NCBI GenBank assembly: GCA_903877345.1
Contig: CAIRDL010000335.1
Span: 1-10,120 of the forward strand
Direction: 5' to 3'
Length of the DNA: 10,120 nucleotides
Origin: an uncultured Oscillochloris sp.
GTDB taxonomy: Bacteria; Chloroflexota; Chloroflexia; Chloroflexales; Chloroflexaceae
Shown here: piece by piece, positions 6,146 to 10,120 of the stretch
Layout of the letters: each line of letters starts with the position of its first letter
Position numbering within the stretch: the stretch's first letter is position 1
Made by a program: the position numbers and the translations under genes
The notes under the pieces: model-generated
What the model was told of the DNA's origin: nothing
The model's input: the letters and a program-made list of their open reading frames with translations, nothing else
Database searches by the model: none

Positions 6146-6229
6146 GGTGACAGGGTAATTTTTGCTCTATTGCGTACAGAGGCTTCTTCTGTGTGTTTTT
6201 CTAGCGAAAGTTCGCTGCAATCTAAAAGC

Positions 6230-7483
6230 CTACCCTAGCTGCCCCCTGCTAAGTGTAGCAAGGAATTCGCTGTTAGTCTTGGTCTTAGACATACGGGTAA
6301 GCATCAGTTCGGTACCCTCGTTATCGCCGAGCATACTGACCATACGGCGCAGCGTCCAGACTTGGCGCAGGGCTTCAGGGACGAGGAGCAGCTCTTCGCG
6401 GCGGGTACTCGAACGCTGAATGTCGAGGGCGGGGAAGATGCGTCGCTCGGCCAACTTACGGTCGAGATGCAATTCCATATTGCCCGTGCCCTTAAATTCC
6501 TCGTAGATTACATCGTCCATGCGCGAGCCGGTATCAACGAGGCAGGTGGCAATAATCGTAAGCGAGCCGCCGTCCTCGATGTTACGGGCGGCACCAAAGA
6601 AGCGTTTGGGCGGATAGAGCGCCACGGGGTCAATGCCACCGGAGAGGGTGCGACCACTTGGGGGCATATCAAGATTGTAGGCCCGGGCGAGGCGAGTGAT
6701 CGAGTCCATGAGAATGACCACATCCTGACCACCCTCAACGAGACGTTTCGCGCGTTCGAGAGTCATCTCGGAGACTTTGGTGTGATCCTCGACGGGCTCA
6801 TCAAAAGTCGAAGCAATTACATCGCCCTTAACCGAGCGGCGCATATCCGTCACCTCTTCGGGGCGTTCACCGATGAGGAGCACCATGAGATAACAGTCGG
6901 GGTGGTTGACCGAAATACCGTTAGCAATCGCCTTCAGGAGCATCGTCTTGCCCGCTTTGGGGGGCGAGACGATCAGACCGCGTTGGCCGCGCCCAATGGG
7001 GGCAATCAAGTCAACGAGGCGGGTGTGGAGGAGATTGGGTTCAGTCTCGAGTTTGACCTGTTGGTTGGGGAAAATCGGGGTAAGCTGGTCGAACGAAGGG
7101 CGTTTCCGGGCCGTCTCAGGGTCAACGCCGTTAATCAACTCGACGCGCAGAAGCGAATAGAAGCGCTCGCTCTCCTTGGGGGGCCGGATTTGGCCCCAGA
7201 TGCGGTCGCCGGTACGGAGGCCAAAGCGGCGAATCTGGGACTGAGAGACATAGACATCATCAGCCCCAGGGAGCATCCGCTCACCGCGCAGGAAGCCGAA
7301 GCCATCCGAGACAATGTCGAGGATGCCATCGCTGAACGTATTGCCCTGCTCCTCGGACTGAGCCTGGAGCAGTTTGAAGATGAGATCCTGCTTTTTAAGC
7401 CCGCTGTAGCCAGTAATATCAAGCTTGCGAGCCATCTCACGCAGGTCGTTAAGCGTCTTTAACTCTAACTCGGCAACGTTCAC
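6230..7483 (-). CDS. rho: Transcription termination factor Rho
   Basis: Rho is a hexameric RNA-dependent ATPase that ends transcription at C-rich unstructured sites. At 417 residues it is the same size as E. coli Rho (419). Domains in order: Rho_N helical domain (1-45); cold-shock RNA-binding domain with the RNP motif DGFGFLR (60-66); then the RecA-like motor. Visible motor motifs are Walker A SPPKAGKT (173-180), GERPEEVTDM (205-214), Walker B VVILMD (255-260), the Q-loop region SGGIDPVALYPPKRFFGAARN (281-301) and the R-loop KGTGN (331-335). The start is GTG at 7481-7483, preceded on the minus strand by a weak AAGG about 9 bases away. All key residues are present, so it should be functional. 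No partner genes are nearby; the 5' leader is long and structured. It ends with TAG. Confidence 0.97.
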   Translation of the reverse strand: MNVAELELKTLNDLREMARKLDITGYSGLKKQDLIFKLLQAQSEEQGNTFSDGILDIVSDGFGFLRGERMLPGADDVYVSQSQIRRFGLRTGDRIWGQIRPPKESERFYSLLRVELINGVDPETARKRPSFDQLTPIFPNQQVKLETEPNLLHTRLVDLIAPIGRGQRGLIVSPPKAGKTMLLKAIANGISVNHPDCYLMVLLIGERPEEVTDMRRSVKGDVIASTFDEPVEDHTKVSEMTLERAKRLVEGGQDVVILMDSITRLARAYNLDMPPSGRTLSGGIDPVALYPPKRFFGAARNIEDGGSLTIIATCLVDTGSRMDDVIYEEFKGTGNMELHLDRKLAERRIFPALDIQRSSTRREELLLVPEALRQVWTLRRMVSMLGDNEGTELMLTRMSKTKTNSEFLATLSRGQLG

Positions 7484-7785
7484 TGCTACTTGCCTTTAGG
7501 CGCGGAAGCCCGGGAGCTTGCGCTCTGGGAGGAGCGCCCCGCTTCAGTGGCTTGAGCCAAGAATCCAGCACTGCGGTCGGTTGGTCGCAAGATCCAGGGA
7601 GACGAACGAGTGGGTCAGCCTACAAACCCACACCCTGACGGGGGAGATTCCTGACGGGGGCGTGGGCAGTTGGTATTACCAGCAAAAGGGAAGCGGTACT
7701 TGGGGAACACTGGCCGTCCGCCAAGCGCGACGCCGGCCCAACCTGAAGAAAGTCTATTCACGTTTGCAATCTGTGTGCTGACGCT
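7484..7785 (-). other. Putative rho 5' leader, no protein gene
   Basis: About 300 bases lie between the rho start and the proposed promoter. I see no convincing coding region: the plus-strand frame 7518-7781 (87 codons) has no family resemblance. Near the rho start is a compound hairpin. GAAGC (7505-7509) pairs with GCTTC (7541-7545), enclosing GCGCTC (7520-7525) and GAGCGC (7532-7537). An 11-bp direct repeat CCTGACGGGGG occurs at 7634-7644 and 7650-7660. Rho synthesis is autoregulated in E. coli through its leader; a similar role here is inference. Confidence 0.4.
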
Positions 7786-7794
7786 AGTATAACA
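7786..7794 (-). promoter_or_regulatory. Extended -10 promoter, candidate for rho
   Basis: On the minus strand TGTTATACT is an extended -10 element (TG-n-TATACT, five of six bases of TATAAT). A start near 7779 would give a leader of about 296 bases. No good -35 lies 17 bp upstream, and a TTGACA at 7799-7804 is too close to serve. Extended -10 promoters often lack a -35. Confidence 0.4.
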
Positions 7795-7823
7795 TACATG
7801 TCAAGCTGCCGCTATCGTGGGCG

Positions 7824-7991
7824 CAGGGCTGATGCAACGTCCTGTTGCCGCGCCATCCCTCACCCCCCAGCCCCCTCTCCCGCAAGCGGGAGAGGGGGAG
7901 CCGAACGCATACTGCTGCGGAATCTCCCCTCTCCCGCAAGCGGGAGAGGGGCAGGGGGTGAGGGGCAAAAAGCGACGTTGCATCAGCCCTG
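7824..7991. mobile_element. 168-bp inverted-repeat element (MITE-like) with nested hairpins
   Basis: The ends are exact 18-bp inverted repeats, CAGGGCTGATGCAACGTC (7824-7841) and its complement (7974-7991). Inside, CCCTCACCCCC (7857-7867) pairs with GGGGGTGAGGG (7954-7964). At the centre are two perfect hairpins with the same core, CTCTCCCGC-aa-GCGGGAGAG (7871-7898 and 7926-7951). CCTGTTGCC occurs at 7841-7849 and again at 7988-7996, once inside the left end and once across the right border. There is no coding capacity. The CTCTCCCGCAAGCGGGAGAG core is a widespread intergenic repeat from memory. It sits between the HEPN gene and the rho promoter. The 103 bases from 7992 to 8094 hold nothing I can recognise. 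Confidence 0.6.
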
Positions 7992-8094
7992 TTGCCATGG
8001 GGTTGAAAAGTCGTGTGTGTCAGGGTAGAGCGGAGCTACGCTTGGTCAACCAGTAGCAACGGTTGGGCAAATTTGTGCATCTGAAGGGTCGTCG

Positions 8095-8487
8095 CTATGG
8101 TGTCGGTGGTAAGCCCAAGCTGGCACGGAGGGCGGTGCGTACCTGTTGGCATTGCTTGAGGGCATCACGCGCCATTGCCCGGTCGGCGTTAGCCCTGGGG
8201 TAGCGGAAGGCAACCCCGAAGGCACGTAACAGGTGCAAGGCGGGGATGAGCGCCAAGAGCGTCGGCTCGGGTGCCTGGATGCGATACACCAGCGCGACCA
8301 AGTCATGCGTGCGGGGAAAGGGTATGCCCGCTGCTTGGAGTCGCGCTTTAAGCTACTTTTCAGCACACTGCTGTGCGTGAAAACAGGCGGCATCATCGTC
8401 CGGGGCCGACCGTGCGCGCACTTCACGGGTTGCCGTAGCAAAATCAGCCTCCGCTTTGGTGATCCACTCAACCGTGAGGGGCTGCAT
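8095..8487 (-). pseudogene. HEPN-domain protein (MNT-HEPN pair) with one amber codon
   Basis: Read through one stop, the frame encodes 130 codons of a HEPN protein of the COG2250 type. Such proteins act as RNase or substrate partners of a minimal nucleotidyltransferase in toxin-antitoxin-like pairs. It begins MQPLTVEWITKAEADFATA, has ACFHAQQCAEK (residues 34-44), then TAG (8353-8355) where relatives have AEKYLKALL, then LKARLQAAGIPFPRTHDLVAL and an end with ARDALKQCQQVRTALRASLGL. A single change of TAC or TAT to TAG explains the break. No frameshift is needed, and the remainder looks well conserved, so the mutation is probably recent or a sequencing error. The ATG (8485-8487) lies inside the MNT gene, giving a 20-base overlap. 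TAG is a normal stop here, as rho and the roadblock gene end with it, so recoding is unlikely. Confidence 0.8.
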
Positions 8488-8788
8488 ACAATACTCGCCC
8501 GCGCTCAACGACCTCACGGAGAAAGTAATCCCCTTGCACGATCCGCTCGATTACCTCCTCTGGTGTACGCACGAGGACATCAACCGGGAAGGTCGGCTTG
8601 ACCTGCGTGAGGATGGCGGCAGCCTGATAGACGGCATGCCGCGTATAGGGCATGATGACGAGCCGATCAACATCCGAGTCTTGCCCAGGCGTCTCATAGG
8701 CATACGAGCCGAAGAGGATAATCCGCTCCTGTTGGAACATGGCGGCAATCTGGGCGCTCAAGGCGTGAATGGGGGCGAAGGAGAGCAT
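8468..8788 (-). CDS. Minimal nucleotidyltransferase (MNT) of an MNT-HEPN pair
   Basis: This 106-residue protein is a small polymerase-beta-like nucleotidyltransferase. It has the full signature GS-x10-DxD: GSYAYETPGQDSDVD, with Gly27-Ser28 and Asp39/Asp41. The third acidic residue is Asp70 in FPVDVLV. In characterised MntA-HepT systems the MNT partner neutralises the HEPN RNase by adding AMP to it. Here the following HEPN gene overlaps by 20 bases and is interrupted by an amber codon, so an apparently intact antitoxin-like enzyme has lost its full-length partner. The ATG at 8788 is preceded by only a weak AAAGAG. A promoter could lie in the 124 bases before it, but I see none that is clear. 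Confidence 0.85.
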   Translation of the reverse strand: MLSFAPIHALSAQIAAMFQQERIILFGSYAYETPGQDSDVDRLVIMPYTRHAVYQAAAILTQVKPTFPVDVLVRTPEEVIERIVQGDYFLREVVERGRVLYAAPHG

Positions 8789-8871
8789 TGACTCTTTTTA
8801 GATAAGCGAAGCTGAGGGTTTTCGCGTCCTAGTTTGTACAGAGCTTGGCCTGCAACCGTGGCTCATCAGTG

Positions 8872-8888
8872 CGCTCGTGGTACGAGCG
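8872..8888. repeat. Hairpin between the MNT gene and the STAND pseudogene
   Basis: CGCTCGT (8872-8878) and ACGAGCG (8882-8888) pair exactly around a 3-base loop, 24 bases past the end of the STAND/TPR gene on the minus strand. There is no T tract; it may be a transcript 3' end structure. Confidence 0.35.
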
Positions 8889-9073
8889 GCGTGCAGGATT
8901 GTCAATAGGACACTACCCCCGTCCCTCCGCCGCATCGAGCGCCGCGAGGTTGCGCCGCACGGTCTGGGTGTTGGGGTGCTGCGGGCCGAGCACCACCTCA
9001 TAGATCGTCAGCGTCCGCTCGTACAGGGGCCGGGCGGCGGCGTAGTCACCCATCGCGTAGAGCAACCCTCCTA

Positions 9074-9171
9074 GAGCAATCCTATTGGGGGTGTTGCGTG
9101 GAGTCAAGGCTTCAGCCGGATAGGGCCGCCTAAAGGCTCGACTCCTTTTCACAACCTGTGTAGGATTGCTA
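9074..9171. mobile_element. 98-bp palindromic MITE, copy B, in the TPR region
   Basis: The element starts GAGCAATCCTATTG and ends TAGGATTGCTA, flanked by TA at 9072-9073 and 9172-9173, which fits a TA target duplication as made by IS630/Tc1-mariner transposases. Internal arms GGAGTCAAGGCTT and AAGGCTCGACTCC pair with two mismatches. It is 85/98 identical to the copy at 9901-9998. It lies exactly at the boundary of two TPRs, turning AAC-TTA-GGA into AAC-TTA-TAG. Confidence 0.85.
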
Positions 9172-9900
9172 TAAGTTGTTGAGGCTGATGGCCGTGGCGG
9201 GGTGCTGCGGGCCGAGCACCGCTTCCCGGATCGCCAGCGCCCGCTCGTAGAAGGGCTGGGCGGCGGCGTAGTCGGCGCTTTGATCCAGGTAGGAGGCTAA
9301 CGCATTCGCCAGTAACGCCGCACGCTCATCGGCGCGGGGCAGGGCCGCCTCGGTGACAGAGCGCAGGTGCGGCAGCAAGTCATCCAACGATGCGATGTAG
9401 CCTGCGGTGTCACGGTGGGCGTTATACTCCGCAAGTACCGCATCCTCAACCGCCCCCGGCGCGGCGGGGTCGGGGCAGGCGTGGTAGGCGTAAGCAGCCA
9501 ACAGCCGGTGCAGGCGCGGGGCGTTGCCGTCCGTGGCCTCAATCAGGCCCAAGCCACGTAGGCGCTGCAAGGCGCGCACGGCTTGTTTCTGCGCTGGGCG
9601 ATCAGCGGCGTCGGGCGCGAGGCTGGCGAGCAACACCTGGCGTGGGATCGGTTCTCCAGGGGCGAAGTACGCTGCCCGCGCCAACAGTGCCCGCGCTGCC
9701 CCATCGGTGGCGTCAGCCGGATCAAGGCGGTTCAAGCTCATGGCGAAGGTTTTGGCGACGCTCAGTTCGTGGTCGGTCGGCGAGTGGCGCACCTCAAGCC
9801 CCTGCATCACCTCATGCGCCAACAGGTGCGGGCCGCGCAGGTCAGCCAAAAACACCACCGGGTCGCCGAAGGTCGGATCGTCACGGTAGGTCTCCAAATA

Positions 9901-9998
9901 TAGCAATCCTATTGAGGTTGTCGCGTGGAGTCGAGGCTTTAGCCGAATAGAACCGCCTGAAGGCTCGACTCCTTTTCACAACCTGGATAGGCTTGCTA
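9901..9998. mobile_element. 98-bp palindromic MITE, copy A, in the NB-ARC region
   Basis: The element runs from TAGCAATCCTAT to ATAGGCTTGCTA and is flanked by TA at 9899-9900 and 9999-10000. The arms are paired almost throughout: TAGCAA/TTGCTA, CCTAT/ATAGG, GGTTGT/ACAACC, GGAGTCGAG/CTCGACTCC. It has no coding capacity and would depend on a transposase elsewhere. It interrupts the codon series for GSYLETYR. Its frame is open when entered from upstream, so translation would continue through it and stop at 9881. Confidence 0.88.
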
Positions 9999-10120
9999 TA
10001 GCTCCCGGCCAAGTGCAGCGCCAGGGGCAGATCGCCTACTTCAGCGGCAAGGGCGTCGAGCGCCGGGTGTTCCGCGAGGTCGGCACGATGTTTACCCAAC
10101 AGGGCGAGGCTCTCAACGCG

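Larger units (their letters stand above)
8913..10120 (-). pseudogene. NB-ARC/TPR (STAND) protein gene broken by two MITEs, N-terminus outside window
   Basis: The minus strand is open to the right edge. With bases 9901-10000 and 9074-9173 removed, one frame of 335 codons runs to TAG at 8913. It reads as the C-terminal part of an NB-ARC ATPase: GDLPLALHLAGSYLETYR, then SPTDHELSVAKTFAMSLNRL and LLARAAYFAPGEPIPRQVLL (winged-helix region). Two 42-residue TPRs of the kinesin-light-chain type follow (YERALAIREAVLGPQHP and YERTLTIYEVVLGPQHP), then a short end RNLAALDAAEGRG. Such STAND proteins are ATP-driven switches that assemble after ligand sensing by the repeats; many take part in signalling or phage defence. 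The effector and nucleotide-binding domains lie beyond the window. As it stands, the right insertion shifts the frame and ends it at 9881, and the left one makes an immediate stop. The gene is therefore inactive unless the elements excise. Confidence 0.85.

Noticed and set aside
6203..6216. AGCGAA-ag-TTCGCT as rho terminator
   Set aside because: On the minus strand it is followed by A-rich sequence (AGAAAAAC), not T-rich, so it does not fit an intrinsic terminator.
6362..7462. Plus-strand ORF of 366 codons opposite rho
   Set aside because: It is the antisense shadow of rho, which is fully explained on the minus strand by motif content; the antisense protein has no recognisable domain.
7518..7781. 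Plus-strand ORF of 87 codons in the rho upstream region
   Set aside because: No domain, no ribosome-binding site of note, and it overlaps the likely rho leader.
7871..7951. Possible CRISPR-like repeat pair (the two CTCTCCCGC hairpins)
   Set aside because: Only two copies with a spacer of about 30 bases, inside a larger inverted repeat; no further units and no cas genes.
8353..8355. Amber codon recoding (read-through as an amino acid) in the HEPN gene
   Set aside because: TAG ends rho, the roadblock gene and the STAND frame here, and nothing near the site suggests a recoding signal; a nonsense mutation is simpler.
8046..8471. Minus-strand ORF of 141 codons over the HEPN region
   Set aside because: It is a shifted frame without family features. 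The HEPN motifs read in the frame that starts at 8487 with one internal TAG.
8456..8791. Plus-strand ORF opposite the MNT gene
   Set aside because: Antisense shadow; the minus-strand frame has the exact GS-x10-DxD signature.

Overview
The window is about 60% GC and looks like a bacterial chromosome segment, most likely from the Chloroflexota (Chloroflexales-like). The pointers are inference, not a database match: a roadblock/LC7 protein, a membrane glycosyltransferase carrying TPRs, a zinc-ribbon AIM24/TIGR00266 protein, an NB-ARC/TPR protein, an MNT-HEPN pair, and many palindromic repeats between genes.

Layout, left to right. (1) Bases 3-3238, plus strand: the 3' part of a 2-oxoacid dehydrogenase E2 gene (sucB-like), then a GT-C type membrane glycosyltransferase with a periplasmic TPR and beta tail. 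(2) Bases 3398-3889, minus strand: a NYN-domain protein that has lost the middle of its domain. (3) Bases 3890-4482: about 590 bases without a protein gene but dense in structure. They hold three hairpins, a REPIN-like element, a good sigma70-type promoter, and a long foldable transcript that is a candidate structured RNA or leader. (4) Bases 4483-4910: a roadblock/LC7 gene closed by a textbook intrinsic terminator. (5) Bases 5007-7483, minus strand: an AIM24-family protein and the transcription termination factor Rho, separated by a 78-bp palindromic repeat. (6) Bases 7484-8094: the putative rho leader and a 168-bp inverted-repeat element with 18-bp terminal repeats. (7) Bases 8095-10120, minus strand: an MNT nucleotidyltransferase overlapping a HEPN gene killed by one amber codon, then an NB-ARC/TPR (STAND) gene broken by two copies of the same 98-bp palindromic MITE.

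The main result is at the right end. Both MITE copies sit between TA dinucleotides. Removing 100 bp (element plus one TA) at each site restores one continuous NB-ARC/winged-helix/TPR reading frame of 335 codons. In the same window the HEPN toxin has a stop codon inside its conserved AEKxLK motif, and the NYN protein lacks its central acidic motif. Core genes (sucB, roadblock, rho) look intact while accessory RNA-targeting or signalling genes are decaying. The most promising undescribed element is the structured RNA candidate at about 4214-4397, upstream of the roadblock gene.
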